A stretch of 64,000 bases of DNA. Source: Actinomadura madurae (GTDB taxonomy: Bacteria; Actinomycetota; Actinomycetes; Streptosporangiales; Streptosporangiaceae). A model generated the notes under the pieces. The model had not been told where the DNA came from. It saw only the letters and a list, made by a program, of their open reading frames with translations, and did not search any database. Location: contig NZ_FOVH01000008.1 of assembly GCF_900115095.1 (NCBI RefSeq), forward strand, positions 62,001-126,000. The letters run 5' to 3'. A program made the position numbers and the translations under genes. This document shows positions 41,675 to 50,217 of the stretch, piece after piece (the stretch's first letter is position 1; each line of letters opens with the position of its first letter).

Positions 41675-41677
41675 CTC

Positions 41678-41758
41678 ATGACGAAAAAGGACTGCAACTG
41701 CGGACACGGCGGCGGATGCTCCTGCCCGAAGGGATGCTCCTGCGGCTGCAACGGCTGA
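41678..41758 (+). CDS. Cysteine-rich micropeptide, metallothionein-like
   Basis: This 26-residue reading frame begins MTKKDCNCGHGGGC and ends SCPKGCSCGCNG followed by TGA. Seven Cys (positions 6, 8, 14, 16, 20, 22, 24) and one His occur in CxC and CxCxC arrangements, as in metal-thiolate proteins. It lies in the 216-bp gap between two other genes, downstream of a terminator, with no clear ribosome site. No homologue is recognised; a Cu(I), Zn or Cd binding role is inferred from composition only. It is unlikely to be a chance ORF because TGC codons are dense and regularly spaced. Confidence 0.6.
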   Translation: MTKKDCNCGHGGGCSCPKGCSCGCNG

Positions 41759-41773
41759 CCCGCGCCGGCGCCC

Positions 41774-44317
41774 TCACTCCGGAACGGGGGCGCGCCAGAG
41801 GATCGGTGTCTCGCCGCTGGTCCCGGTGGCGAGGAGATCCGGCCCCACCGTGGTGAGGGCGGTCAGCTGCTGGGCGCCGTCGCCCGCGAGCCCCGGGACG
41901 TCGAGGCGGCGCCAGGCCGAGCCGTCGCGGGACGTCAGGACGGCCGCCTTCCCGTTCGAGACCGCGGCCACCGCGAATCCCCGCGGGGTCGGCGCGACGG
42001 CGGTGGCGGTGAGGCCGGGGCCGAGGACCCGCCGCGTCCAGGTCGCGCCGGCGTCGGTGGAGACCAGCGCGACGGCGTCGCCCGGCGCGCCGCCGGCGAT
42101 CGCCACCAGCGTGCCGCCCCTGGCCGCGACCTGCGTGAGCGGGGCGGTGAGGCCGGGCGGGAGCTTCGCCGGCGTCCACGCGGCGCCGTCGGGGGACGTC
42201 CAGGCCGCGGCTGCCTTGCCCCGGCCGCCGACGGCGACGAGGTTGCGGCCGGTCGCGGTGACGTCGGCCGGGGCCCCGTCGAGGGCCGCGCGCCGCCAGG
42301 TCCGCAGGTCGGCCGAGCGCCAGGCGACGCCGGTCCCGACCGCGACGTAGCCGGACGGGCCCGCGGCGGCGGCGACCGGCGGCGGCCCTCCGGGGAACGG
42401 CGCCTTCTGCCAGGCCAGCCCGTCCTGCGAGGTCATCGCGAGGGGGCCGGGCGAGGCACCGGAGACGCGGCCGACGGCCAGCCAGCCGCGGTCGCCGCGG
42501 ACGGCGTCCGCGAGCCGCCCGCCGGTGCCGGGGAACTGGGCCCGCGTCCACGAGCGGCCGTCGGGGGCCGTCCAGATCGCGGTGCCGCCGTTGGTGCTGC
42601 CCACCGCGACCGCCAGGCCCGGGGCCGTCGCGAGCGAGCTGATCGAGCGTTCGGGGTGGACGGCGCCCGGCACCGTGCGGAGGTCCACGCCGAACAGGTA
42701 GGCGTCGTCGCCCTGCCGTCCGGTGACGGCGACCCGCCCGCCGGCGACCGTCAGCCCGCTGCTGTCCACCGGCGCCGGGATGCTCCCGCCGGGCTGCCAG
42801 GTGCGGCCGTCGGCGCTGCGCAGCACGGTGTGCGCGCCCTTGGCGCCGCGGACGATGACCGCGAGGCCGGCCGGCGTGCCGTCGAACCGGTCGATGCCGT
42901 ACCCGCCGAACCTGCTCGCGACCCGCCACGTCTTCCCGTCCGGCGAGGTGAACAGCACCCCGAACCGCGTGGTCTTGCGGTTCTTCTTGCGGCCGGTCGT
43001 GCGCCTGCCCTCGCGGACGGTCGCGAACCCGCCCGGACCGGCCGTCAGGCCCTTCGTGGCCCCGTACGAGCCCTGCGTCTGCGGGACGGTGACGAGCGCC
43101 CACGTCCGGCCGCCGTCCGCGGACCGCCAGATGCCGCCGGCGCGCACGGTCCGCGTGACCTTCTTCTTGCCGCGCTTGGCGGTGATCTTCCGGGAGTACG
43201 TCCCGTGCGCCAGCACCACGTTCCCGGACGCCGCCACGCGGTCGAGGCCGAGGATGCCCTTGAGGCCGCCGTCGACGCGCTGCCACGCGCGGCCGTCCGC
43301 CGAGCTCCAGGCGACGGCGCGGCCGCCGGACGCGCCCACGGCCACGAAGCCCCGGTCGGTGCGGGCCAGGTCGGTCACCTGGTCGGACGGGGTGAAGCCC
43401 GCGGTGACCGGGCGGCGGGTCCAGGTCCTGGCGTCGTCGCTCGTCCAGGCCACGACGCCGCCGCCGGGCGAGCGGCCGAGCGCGACCCAGCGGCCGTCTC
43501 CGCCGGAGACCAGGCGCGGGACCTCGCCGGCCGGCGGCGCGGCGCCGCCCGCGGCGCGCGGCGTCGCGAGCGACCAGGTGCGGCCCGCGTCGGCGGAGAC
43601 GAGGAACCGGGCCCGCTCCCGGCCGGGGACCCCGTCGCCCTCGGTGCCCGCGGCGACGACCGCCGCGCCGGCGGAGGCGACGGTGGTGAGGTCCTGGACG
43701 AGCCCGTCGGCCGTCGCCTCGGGGTCGGGCGCGAACAGCGCGTCCGCGGCGATCGGCGCGGGGACGCCCGGCCCGTCCGGCCCGCCGTCGCCCTGGGACG
43801 CGACGACGATCGCGCCGCCGGCGACCGCGAGCACCCCGGCCCCGACCGCCGCCCGGACGCGCAGGCGCCGGGAGAGGCCCGTCCGCATCGCCGGGGCCGG
43901 CTTCGGCTTCGGCGGCCCGGCGACCAGGACGTCGCCCGGGTCGGGCTTCGCCTTCGCGGTCCGCCGCGGCGCGGGCGCGGGCTTCGCGGGCTTGCTCGGC
44001 TTGCTCGGCTTGGCGGGCTTCGCCTTCGCCGGGCGCGGGGCGGGGGCGTCCGCCGTCTCGGGCGGGGACTCCAGGCGGACGGCGTTGAGGCTCCCGGCCT
44101 TCGGCGCGCGCTCCCGCGGCGGTGCCCCGTGCCCCCAGACCAGCCCGGCGGCGCGCCAGGCCTCGTAGGCGCGCTGCCAGGGCGACAGCGCGGCGGGCAT
44201 GTCGGCGAGGTCGCCGGCGACGCCGAACGTCAGCCTCCGCCGGACCTGGCGGGACCCCGCGGGGCCCTCCTCGGCCGTCCGCCGGGCCTCGTCCTGCTCC
44301 GGGGTGCTCGCCGTCAC
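41774..44317 (-). CDS. Membrane-anchored BNR/beta-propeller repeat protein
   Basis: This 847-residue protein has a cytoplasmic N-terminus with Ala/Pro/Lys-rich low complexity (repeated KPSKPSKPAKP, about 100-125) and one membrane helix (AAVGAGVLAVAGGAIVVA, about 157-174). A large extracellular region follows with ~12 Asp-box-like repeats (SADAGRTW, SDDARTW, SADGRAW, SPDGKTW, SADGRTW, SRDGSAW and others). The repeats suggest one or two beta-propellers. There are no sialidase catalytic residues to identify, so an enzyme call is not justified. GTG 44317 follows AAGGAG by 5 nt. Confidence 0.8.
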   Translation of the reverse strand: MTASTPEQDEARRTAEEGPAGSRQVRRRLTFGVAGDLADMPAALSPWQRAYEAWRAAGLVWGHGAPPRERAPKAGSLNAVRLESPPETADAPAPRPAKAKPAKPSKPSKPAKPAPAPRRTAKAKPDPGDVLVAGPPKPKPAPAMRTGLSRRLRVRAAVGAGVLAVAGGAIVVASQGDGGPDGPGVPAPIAADALFAPDPEATADGLVQDLTTVASAGAAVVAAGTEGDGVPGRERARFLVSADAGRTWSLATPRAAGGAAPPAGEVPRLVSGGDGRWVALGRSPGGGVVAWTSDDARTWTRRPVTAGFTPSDQVTDLARTDRGFVAVGASGGRAVAWSSADGRAWQRVDGGLKGILGLDRVAASGNVVLAHGTYSRKITAKRGKKKVTRTVRAGGIWRSADGGRTWALVTVPQTQGSYGATKGLTAGPGGFATVREGRRTTGRKKNRKTTRFGVLFTSPDGKTWRVASRFGGYGIDRFDGTPAGLAVIVRGAKGAHTVLRSADGRTWQPGGSIPAPVDSSGLTVAGGRVAVTGRQGDDAYLFGVDLRTVPGAVHPERSISSLATAPGLAVAVGSTNGGTAIWTAPDGRSWTRAQFPGTGGRLADAVRGDRGWLAVGRVSGASPGPLAMTSQDGLAWQKAPFPGGPPPVAAAAGPSGYVAVGTGVAWRSADLRTWRRAALDGAPADVTATGRNLVAVGGRGKAAAAWTSPDGAAWTPAKLPPGLTAPLTQVAARGGTLVAIAGGAPGDAVALVSTDAGATWTRRVLGPGLTATAVAPTPRGFAVAAVSNGKAAVLTSRDGSAWRRLDVPGLAGDGAQQLTALTTVGPDLLATGTSGETPILWRAPVPE

Positions 44318-44428
44318 ACGCGCTCCTTCACGGTCCTGTCGGACCACCATCAAATCGCGCCACGGGAGTCCTTGTACGGACATCCGCGTGAACGGCGGCC
44401 GATGGGGCCGCGGGAGCGTTCTATCACC

Positions 44429-44995
44429 TCACGGGCGACGTATCCGATCTTTCGCTTCGATCGTTCCCTTGTAGGCGTAGCCGCGGACGTGGACGACCGG
44501 CGCACCGGGCCGCGGATCGCCGTGGACCTCCGAGGACACCCCGAGGCCGCCGGTCTCCACCCGAACGCCCGGCGGCACGATGATCTCCACGTCCGACTTG
44601 TAGGCGAGCACGCGCAGGACGGTGAGCTCGGCCTCGAAGTCGGCGGTGCGGAGGTCCAGCGTTCCCGTCCCCTTGTAGACGACGGTCGTGAACTGTGCCG
44701 GGAGCCGCCAGCATCCGGCGCGCGTGACCGAGCCCTTGTAGGCGACCTGGAACCGGCCCGCCGGCCCGTGCCCGGCGCCCGGCGGGGCGACCCGGCCGGA
44801 CGGCAGGTCGGCGGCCACCGTCCCCAGCTCGTCATGGGTGCGGGCGGCCAGGACGGTGTCGATGCGCTCGTCGAGTTCGGCCTCGCTGAGGCGTCCCTCG
44901 GCGAAGGCGGTGTGCAGCCGGACGAGCATGTCGTCCCGGTCGCGGTCCGAGGCGCGCAGTGCGACGGGGGGCTGGGGGTGCTGCTCGACGCTCAT
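44429..44995 (-). CDS. DUF1707 and cell-wall-stress (LiaF-like) domain protein
   Basis: This 188-residue protein has an N-terminal DUF1707 segment (LRASDRDRDDMLVRLHTAFA; EGRLSEAELDERIDTVLAAR, about 13-55). A beta-rich C-terminal domain resembles the LiaF/cell-wall-active-antibiotics response domain (VYKGTGTLDLRTADFEAELT, SDVEIIVPPGVRVETGG). AAGGAG lies 9 nt upstream of ATG 44995. Members are linked to envelope stress; the target here is unknown. Confidence 0.8.
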   Translation of the reverse strand: MSVEQHPQPPVALRASDRDRDDMLVRLHTAFAEGRLSEAELDERIDTVLAARTHDELGTVAADLPSGRVAPPGAGHGPAGRFQVAYKGSVTRAGCWRLPAQFTTVVYKGTGTLDLRTADFEAELTVLRVLAYKSDVEIIVPPGVRVETGGLGVSSEVHGDPRPGAPVVHVRGYAYKGTIEAKDRIRRP

Positions 44996-45055
44996 CGCAT
45001 CTCTCCTTAGCGGGTCCGCCTCCGCAGCCTGCACCCTCCCGTGGGAGGAGGGTCA

Positions 45056-45068
45056 ATACGCGATGTAT
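45056..45068. promoter_or_regulatory. AT-rich inverted repeat upstream of DUF1707 gene
   Basis: ATAC-GCGAT-GTAT sits in a rare AT-rich patch (through 45075) about 60 bp upstream of the gene. It is operator-like, but the binding factor is not identified. Confidence 0.35.
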
Positions 45069-45199
45069 CTTAACTTGTCGTCGCTCGGCTTTCGAGACAT
45101 TCGGCCGCATCCCGACGCGCGATCACGGCTGCGGCCTTTCCGGACGGCCGTCCGCTAGATTCGGAACAGCCCGTTGATCGAGGTGAGGGGGGACGATCC

Positions 45200-45784
45200 A
45201 TGGGCGGGACGCTCGGCCGCGCGCACGGCCCGTACACGCTGTACGACCTGGACGCGCTCCCCGAGGAGGGCCGCCGCTACGAGCTCGCCGACGGCTGGCT
45301 GCACGAGCTGCCGGGCGACCTCTGGCACGACCACGCGGCCGAGCGGCTCAAGGCGATCCTCAAGGACGCGGCCCGGCAGGCCGACGCCGACGTGCACATC
45401 GCGGGCGCGCCGCAGGACGTCACGACCCCGGCCGGCGTCCGCAAGCCGGACGTCTTCGCGGTCGCGCGGGACGTCGCGCGGGCCGCCCTCGAACGCCAGA
45501 CCCGCACCTACTACGGCCCCGACCTCATCCTGGTCGCCGAGGTCGTCACGCCGCGCACGGTCAACGAGCAGATCGACCGGGTCCGCAAGGTCGACGAGTA
45601 CGCCACGACGGGCATCCCGCACTACTGGCTGGTCGACCTGGAGCCCCGGCCCACCCTCACCCTGATGGAGCTGCGGGACGGCCGCTACGAGCTGACGGGC
45701 AAGGCCCGCTCCGGCGAGACCGTCACCCTCGACCGCCCCTTCCCCATCGCGTTCGACCCGGCCCGCCTCTCTGAGATGGAATAG
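45200..45784 (+). CDS. Uma2 family endonuclease-fold protein
   Basis: This 194-residue PD-(D/E)XK-like Uma2/DUF820 protein carries RRYELADGWLHELPG near 25, GVRKPDVFAV near 79 (catalytic Asp), LILVAEVVTPRTVNEQIDRV near 110 (Glu plus following basic residue), and ATTGIPHYWLVDLE near 136. It starts with ATG 45200 after a GGGGGGAC stretch. These proteins are numerous in actinobacteria and cyanobacteria; their biological role is largely unknown. Confidence 0.85.
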   Translation: MGGTLGRAHGPYTLYDLDALPEEGRRYELADGWLHELPGDLWHDHAAERLKAILKDAARQADADVHIAGAPQDVTTPAGVRKPDVFAVARDVARAALERQTRTYYGPDLILVAEVVTPRTVNEQIDRVRKVDEYATTGIPHYWLVDLEPRPTLTLMELRDGRYELTGKARSGETVTLDRPFPIAFDPARLSEME

Positions 45785-45807
45785 CCCCGACCCCCTAGGC
45801 TCGACCC

Positions 45808-46506
45808 GTGCTGCTGATCACCACACTCGACGCCTGGCGGGCCCAGGCCGGCCCGAGGTTCGTCCTGTCCGAGGCGGGTGCGGTCTGGGCGCCGGACGAC
45901 GAGCCCGGAGTGCTCGCCGTGGCCGACGACGTGTTCGAGGACGGCCAGGTCGTCGCCGTCACCCTCGACCCGGCGCCCGGCGCCCTGCCGCCGCGCGGGA
46001 TCATCGACCGGACCACCGCGTCCCGCGTCCGGTACGTGCGGCGCGGCCCGGACGGGAGGCACGTCGCGGTGCTGGAGCGACCCGCGACCGCCGAGGCGCT
46101 GGACCTGCTGCCGCACCCCGAGGGCGGCTGGTTCCGGGAGACCTGGCGGTCGGACGCGGCGTTCACGCCGGACGGCTACCCGGGCGAGCGGGCGAGCGCG
46201 ACCGCCATCTACTTCCTGCTGCCGCCGGGAGAGGAGTCGATGTGGCACGCCGTCCGGTCCGCCGAGGTGTGGCTGTGGCACGCCGGCGGCCCGCTGACGC
46301 TGCTGCTCGGCGGCGAGGGGGAACGGCCGTCCGAGACGCCCGAGCGGATCACGCTGGGGTCGGACGTGGCGGGCGGGCAGGTCCCGCAGGCCGTCGTGCC
46401 CGCGAACGCCTGGCAGGCCGCGCGCCCGGCCGGGGACGAGGAGGTCCTGGTGAGCTGCGTCGTCTCCCCCGGCTTCGACTTCACCGACTTCCGCGCCCTG
46501 CCCTGA
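45808..46506 (+). CDS. Cupin (DUF985) protein with N-terminal extension
   Basis: This 232-residue protein's C-terminal ~150 residues form a DUF985-type cupin (LDLLPHPEGGWFRETWRSD near 92, ATAIYFLLPPGEESMWHAV near 134-152, VWLWHAGGP near 157, SCVVSPGFDFTDF near 216). The first ~85 residues are an unrelated small domain (WRAQAGPRFVLSEAGAVWAP), so this is a fusion. A -10-like TAGGCT ends 6 nt before GTG 45808, suggesting a leaderless transcript. The function of DUF985 proteins is not established. Confidence 0.8.
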   Translation: MLLITTLDAWRAQAGPRFVLSEAGAVWAPDDEPGVLAVADDVFEDGQVVAVTLDPAPGALPPRGIIDRTTASRVRYVRRGPDGRHVAVLERPATAEALDLLPHPEGGWFRETWRSDAAFTPDGYPGERASATAIYFLLPPGEESMWHAVRSAEVWLWHAGGPLTLLLGGEGERPSETPERITLGSDVAGGQVPQAVVPANAWQAARPAGDEEVLVSCVVSPGFDFTDFRALP

Positions 46507-46512
46507 CGCGCG

Positions 46513-47004
46513 TCAGCCCGCGCTCTTGCGGCGCGGGCGCACCGCCTGCTCGGCCCAGAACGGCTCCATGACCCGGCCTACCGCGCGGACGAGGACGCGC
46601 AGCTCCTCCTCGTCCAGCGGTCCGAACACCTCGTCGCCCACGCGGTCGGCGGCGGCCCGGGCGCGGCGGTGCAGGGCGCGCCCGTCCTCGGTGATCGCGA
46701 CGGAGTAGCGCCGCCGGTCGCGCGGGTCGCGGGCGCGCTCGCACAGGCCGCGCTCCTCCAGGTCGTCCACGAGCCCGACCATCAGCGTGGGGTCGAGCAG
46801 CAGGTACCCGGCCATGTCCTGCTGGCTGAGCGTGCCGGACGAGTCGAGCATCGCCAGCACCAGGAAATGCCGCACCCGGATGCCGAGCGGCCTCAGTTCC
46901 TCTTCGACCCGCTGCTCCATCCACCATCCGCACTTGGACAGCTGGAAGCCGGCCAGGGACGCGAGCCCTTCCGGCAGCCCGCCCCGCGGGGGACCTTCCA
47001 CCAT
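46513..47004 (-). CDS. MarR-family transcriptional regulator
   Basis: This 163-residue regulator has a winged HTH: RVRHFLVLAMLDSSGTLSQQ, MAGYLLLDPTLMVGLVDDLE, and the wing RDPRDRRRYSVAITEDG. It is divergent from an F420-dependent oxidoreductase, a common pairing for redox or xenobiotic control. ATG 47004 is chosen because the domain follows it; in-frame upstream starts lie inside the operator-like AT-rich region. The minus-strand TATACC box lies 8 nt before this ATG, so the transcript may be leaderless. Confidence 0.85.
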   Translation of the reverse strand: MVEGPPRGGLPEGLASLAGFQLSKCGWWMEQRVEEELRPLGIRVRHFLVLAMLDSSGTLSQQDMAGYLLLDPTLMVGLVDDLEERGLCERARDPRDRRRYSVAITEDGRALHRRARAAADRVGDEVFGPLDEEELRVLVRAVGRVMEPFWAEQAVRPRRKSAG

Positions 47005-47012
47005 GGCGACAT

Positions 47013-47063
47013 GGTATATCGAATCGATCATCGGTTGACTCGATCGTAGAAAAGTTCGACTAT
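47013..47063. promoter_or_regulatory. Divergent promoter with CGATC repeats between MarR and F420 oxidoreductase genes
   Basis: For the plus strand, TTGACT (47034-47039), an 18-bp spacer and GACTAT (47058-47063) end 6 nt before ATG 47070, so that mRNA is probably leaderless. CGATC motifs repeat around 47022 and 47041, flanking the -35, consistent with a MarR operator. Confidence 0.55.
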
Positions 47064-47069
47064 TGATGG

Positions 47070-47921
47070 ATGCCACCGACCATCGGGCTCTTCGCTCTCA
47101 ACATGTACGCGTGCGCCGAGCCGCGCACCGCCGCCCGCGTCGCCGGGCTCGCCGAGGACCTCGGCTACGACTCCGTCTGGGTGGGCGACCACGTCGTCCT
47201 GCCGAGGCCGCGGGTGGACCCGTCCCCTGCGGAGCCGGACGCGCCGTTCACCGACCCGCTGGTCGCCCTCGCGCACCTCGCCGCGCGCACCGAGCGGATC
47301 GCGCTCGGCACCGGCGTCGTCGTCCTGCCGCAGCGGAACCCGCTGGTCCTCGCGAAGCAGCTGGCCAGCGTCGACGTGCTCAGCGAGGGACGGCTGATCT
47401 TCGGTGCCGCCGCGGGGTACCTGGAGCCGGAGATGCGTGCCGTCGGCGTCTCCCCCGAAGGACGCGGCGCCCGCGCGGACGAGTACCTCGCCGCCATGCG
47501 GTCGCTCTGGTACGACGACAGGCCCGCCTTCCAGGGCCGCCATGTGCGGTTCGAGGGCGTGGACGCGTATCCGCGTCCCCTCCAGCGCCCGATCCCCGTC
47601 GTGACCGGAGGCCACGGCCCCGCGGCGCTCCGCCGGGCCGCCCGCCACGCGGACGGCTGGTACGGATGGATGGTCGGGCGCCGCGCCGCCGCCGACCTGA
47701 TCCCCCGGGTGCGCGCCCTCCGCGAGGAGGCCGGCCGGGAACCGCTGCACATCTCGGTGAGCCCGCCGAAGCTCCCGGACGCCGAGTTCGTCCGGGTCTA
47801 CGGCGAGCTGGGGGTGGACCGCCTCATCGTCGTCCCGCCCATGGGCGTCCCGGCGGCCGAGCTGGAGCGGTTCGTCGAGGACCACGCCCCCGCCAGGCTG
47901 GGCGCCCGCCCCGCGTCGTGA
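47070..47921 (+). CDS. LLM-class F420-dependent oxidoreductase (TIGR03619-like)
   Basis: This 283-residue luciferase-like TIM barrel has GLFALNMYACAEPR at the start, LGYDSVWVGDHVVLPRP near 30-46, GTGVVVLPQRNPLVLAKQLA near 81, SEGRLIFGAAAGYLEPEM near 107, and VVTGGHGPAALRRAARHADG near 176. This subfamily binds F420 and reduces unidentified substrates. It is divergent from a MarR regulator, and a strong terminator separates it from the convergent TIM-barrel gene. Substrate unknown. Confidence 0.85.
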   Translation: MPPTIGLFALNMYACAEPRTAARVAGLAEDLGYDSVWVGDHVVLPRPRVDPSPAEPDAPFTDPLVALAHLAARTERIALGTGVVVLPQRNPLVLAKQLASVDVLSEGRLIFGAAAGYLEPEMRAVGVSPEGRGARADEYLAAMRSLWYDDRPAFQGRHVRFEGVDAYPRPLQRPIPVVTGGHGPAALRRAARHADGWYGWMVGRRAAADLIPRVRALREEAGREPLHISVSPPKLPDAEFVRVYGELGVDRLIVVPPMGVPAAELERFVEDHAPARLGARPAS

Positions 47922-47939
47922 ATGAGCGTCACGAGGGGA

Positions 47940-47986
47940 GCGGCGCGCCGCCCGCGTGCGTGGCCTCACGGGGGGCGGCGCGCCGC
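47940..47986. terminator. Bidirectional terminator
   Basis: A 14-bp stem, GCGGCGCGCCGCCC / GGGCGGCGCGCCGC, with 19-nt loop lies between convergent genes. Confidence 0.75.
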
Positions 47987-47990
47987 GGGC

Positions 47991-48995
47991 TCAGTCGGAC
48001 GAGAAGGCGGAGTCGAACGACGCGGTCGGCGGCTCCATCGCGTTGAGGCCGCGGACGAACTCCAGCGCCTCGGGGGCGCCCTGGAGGCGGTCCATGCCGG
48101 CGTCCTCCCACTCGACCGAGATCGGGCCGTCGTAGCTGATCGCGTTGAGGGCGCGGAAGACGTCCTCCCACGGGACGTCGCCGCGGCCGGTGGAGATGAA
48201 GTCCCAGCCGCGCCGCAGGTCGGCCCACGGCAGGTGGGACGACAGCCGCCCGCGGCGGCCGTCGCCCGTGCGGACCTTCGTGTCCTTGCAGTCGACGTGG
48301 TAGATCCGGTCGCGGAAGTCGAAGAGGAAGCCGACCGGGTCGAGCTCCTGCCAGACGAAGTGCGACGGGTCGAAGTTCAGCCCGAACGCGGGCCGGTGCC
48401 CGATCGCGTCCAGCGTCCGGACGGTCGTCCAGTAGTCGTAGGCGATCTCGCTCGGGTGCACCTCGTGCGCGAACCGGACGCCGACCTCGTCGAACACGTC
48501 CAGGATCGGGTTCCAGCGCTCGGCGAAGTCGGCGTAGCCGCGCTCCACCATCGCGTCGGGGGTGGGCGGGAACATCGCGACCGTGTGCCAGATCGACGAC
48601 CCGGTGAAGCCGACCACGGTGCCGACGCCGAGCTTCGCCGCGGCCCGCGCGGTGTCCTTGATCTCCTCGGCGGCGCGCCGCCGGACGCCCTCGGCCTCGC
48701 CGTCGCCCCAGATCCGGTCCGGCAGGATCGCCCGGTGCCGCTCGTCGGGGTTGTCGCAGACGGCCTGCCCCACGAGGTGGTTGGAGATCGCGAACACCTT
48801 GAGGTCGTGCTTGGCGAGCGTCTCCAGCCTGCGCGGGACGTAGCCGTCGTCGGCGACGGCCTTGTCGACCTCGAAGTGGTCGCCCCAGCAGGCGATCTCC
48901 AGGCCCTCGTAGCCCCAGCCGGACGCCAGCCGGCAGACCTCCTCGAACGGCAGGTCCGCCCACTGGCCGGTGAACAGGGTGATCGGTCGTGCCAT
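47991..48995 (-). CDS. Sugar phosphate isomerase/epimerase family TIM-barrel protein
   Basis: This 334-residue xylose-isomerase-like TIM barrel has GWGYEGLEIACWGDHFEVDK near 33, HEVHPSEIAYD near 180, GLNFDPSHFVWQ near 204 (metal Asp), HVDCKDTKVRTGDGRRG near 234, and ISVEWEDAGMDR near 291 (metal Glu). ATG 48995 is 1 bp after the stop of the Gfo/Idh oxidoreductase, with GGGAGCG upstream. It is the last gene of the ROK-ABC sugar operon; probable role is isomerisation of the oxidised sugar. Confidence 0.85.
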   Translation of the reverse strand: MARPITLFTGQWADLPFEEVCRLASGWGYEGLEIACWGDHFEVDKAVADDGYVPRRLETLAKHDLKVFAISNHLVGQAVCDNPDERHRAILPDRIWGDGEAEGVRRRAAEEIKDTARAAAKLGVGTVVGFTGSSIWHTVAMFPPTPDAMVERGYADFAERWNPILDVFDEVGVRFAHEVHPSEIAYDYWTTVRTLDAIGHRPAFGLNFDPSHFVWQELDPVGFLFDFRDRIYHVDCKDTKVRTGDGRRGRLSSHLPWADLRRGWDFISTGRGDVPWEDVFRALNAISYDGPISVEWEDAGMDRLQGAPEALEFVRGLNAMEPPTASFDSAFSSD

Positions 48996-48996
48996 C

Positions 48997-50136
48997 TCAC
49001 TCGCTCCCTTCGACATCGACCCAGCGGCCGGACGCCGCGCTGTCGGCGACCGCGGCGAGGACCCGCTGCACCTGCAGGCCGTCGGCGAACGACGGGCGCG
49101 GGTCGGCGCCGTCCGCGATGGCGGTGAGCAGGTCGGCCAGCTGGTGGGTGAACGTGTGCTCGTACCCCAGGATGTGGCCGGGCGGCCACCAGTGCCCGGC
49201 GTAGGGGTGGACGGGCTCGGTGACGACGATCCGCCGGAAGCCCGCGGTGCGCGGGTCCTCGGCCGCGTCGTGGAACCACAGCTCGTTCAGCGATTCCAGG
49301 TCGAACGCCAGGGCGCCGGACGAGCCGCTGACCTCGATCCGCAGCGAGTTCTTGCGCCCGGTCGCGAACCGGGTGGCCTCGAACGTGGCGAGCGCGCCGG
49401 CGTCCGTCCGCCCGATGAACAGGGCCGCGTCGTCCACGGTGACCCGCGCCGTGCCGCCGCCCGGCACCGGGCGCTCCGGGACGAAGGTGTCCAGCAGCGC
49501 CGACACCCCGGCGAGCGACTGCCCGGTGATGAACTGCGCGGTGTCGATGATGTGCGCGCCGATGTCGCCGAGCGCGCCCGACCCGGCCTTGTCGCGGTCC
49601 ATCCGCCAGGTGAAGGGCGCCTCCGGGTCGGAGAGCCAGTCCTGGAGGTACTGGGCCCGGATGTGCCGGACGGTCCCGATGCGGCCCTCGTCCACGAGCT
49701 TGCGGGCGAGCGTGACGGCCGGGACGCGCCGGTAGTTGAACCCGACCATCGACCGGACGCCGCGCGCGCGGGCGCGCTCCGCGGCGGCGGCCATCGCCTC
49801 CGCCTCCGCGACGGAGTTGGCGAGGGGCTTCTCGCACAGCACGTGCTTGCCCGCGTCGAGCGCGGCGACCGCGATCTCGGCGTGGCTGTCGCCCGGCGTG
49901 CAGATGTCGACGAGCTGGACGTCGTCGCGGCGGAGGAGCTCCTTCCAGTCGGTCTCCACCGTCGCCCAGCCGAGCGCCGCCGCGGCGGCGCCGGCGCGCT
50001 CCGCGGAACGTCCGGCCAGGACGGCCATGACCGGGGTCAGCGGCGGCCCGAAGAACGGCCCGACGCTGCGCCACGCCTGGGAGTGGGCGCGCCCCATGAA
50101 CGCGTGCCCGACCATCCCGACTCCGACGGTCGTCAT
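48997..50136 (-). CDS. Gfo/Idh/MocA family sugar oxidoreductase
   Basis: This 379-residue protein has an N-terminal NAD-binding domain (VGVGMVGHAFMGRAHSQAWR near 4-23, LVDICTPGDSHAEIAVAAL near 75, CEKPLANS near 99) and the C-terminal Gfo/Idh domain with SGALGDIGAHIIDTAQFITG near 181-200. The GDIGAHxxD motif is the catalytic Asp/His of this family. It is likely a sugar or cyclitol dehydrogenase feeding the downstream TIM-barrel enzyme. Confidence 0.88.
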   Translation of the reverse strand: MTTVGVGMVGHAFMGRAHSQAWRSVGPFFGPPLTPVMAVLAGRSAERAGAAAAALGWATVETDWKELLRRDDVQLVDICTPGDSHAEIAVAALDAGKHVLCEKPLANSVAEAEAMAAAAERARARGVRSMVGFNYRRVPAVTLARKLVDEGRIGTVRHIRAQYLQDWLSDPEAPFTWRMDRDKAGSGALGDIGAHIIDTAQFITGQSLAGVSALLDTFVPERPVPGGGTARVTVDDAALFIGRTDAGALATFEATRFATGRKNSLRIEVSGSSGALAFDLESLNELWFHDAAEDPRTAGFRRIVVTEPVHPYAGHWWPPGHILGYEHTFTHQLADLLTAIADGADPRPSFADGLQVQRVLAAVADSAASGRWVDVEGSE

Positions 50137-50162
50137 ATTCGCTCACCTCTCTGTTCCTGGCC

Positions 50163-50202
50163 GGTGCGCCCGCCCCGGAGGGGAAGGGGAGGCGGGCGCA
50201 CC
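50163..50202 (-). terminator. Intercistronic hairpin between SBP and oxidoreductase genes
   Basis: A 12-bp stem GGTGCGCCCGCC / GGCGGGCGCACC with 16-nt loop lies between genes of the same operon. It probably stabilises or partially terminates the transporter mRNA, giving more binding protein than enzyme. Confidence 0.6.
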
Positions 50203-50217
50203 GACGCCCCCGTGCCT

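Noticed and set aside
39286..41856. An 856-codon open frame on the same strand as the EEP-fold gene
   Set aside because: Arg/Pro-rich shadow frame over a gene with signal peptide and domain motifs; it also runs past that gene's stop into unrelated features.
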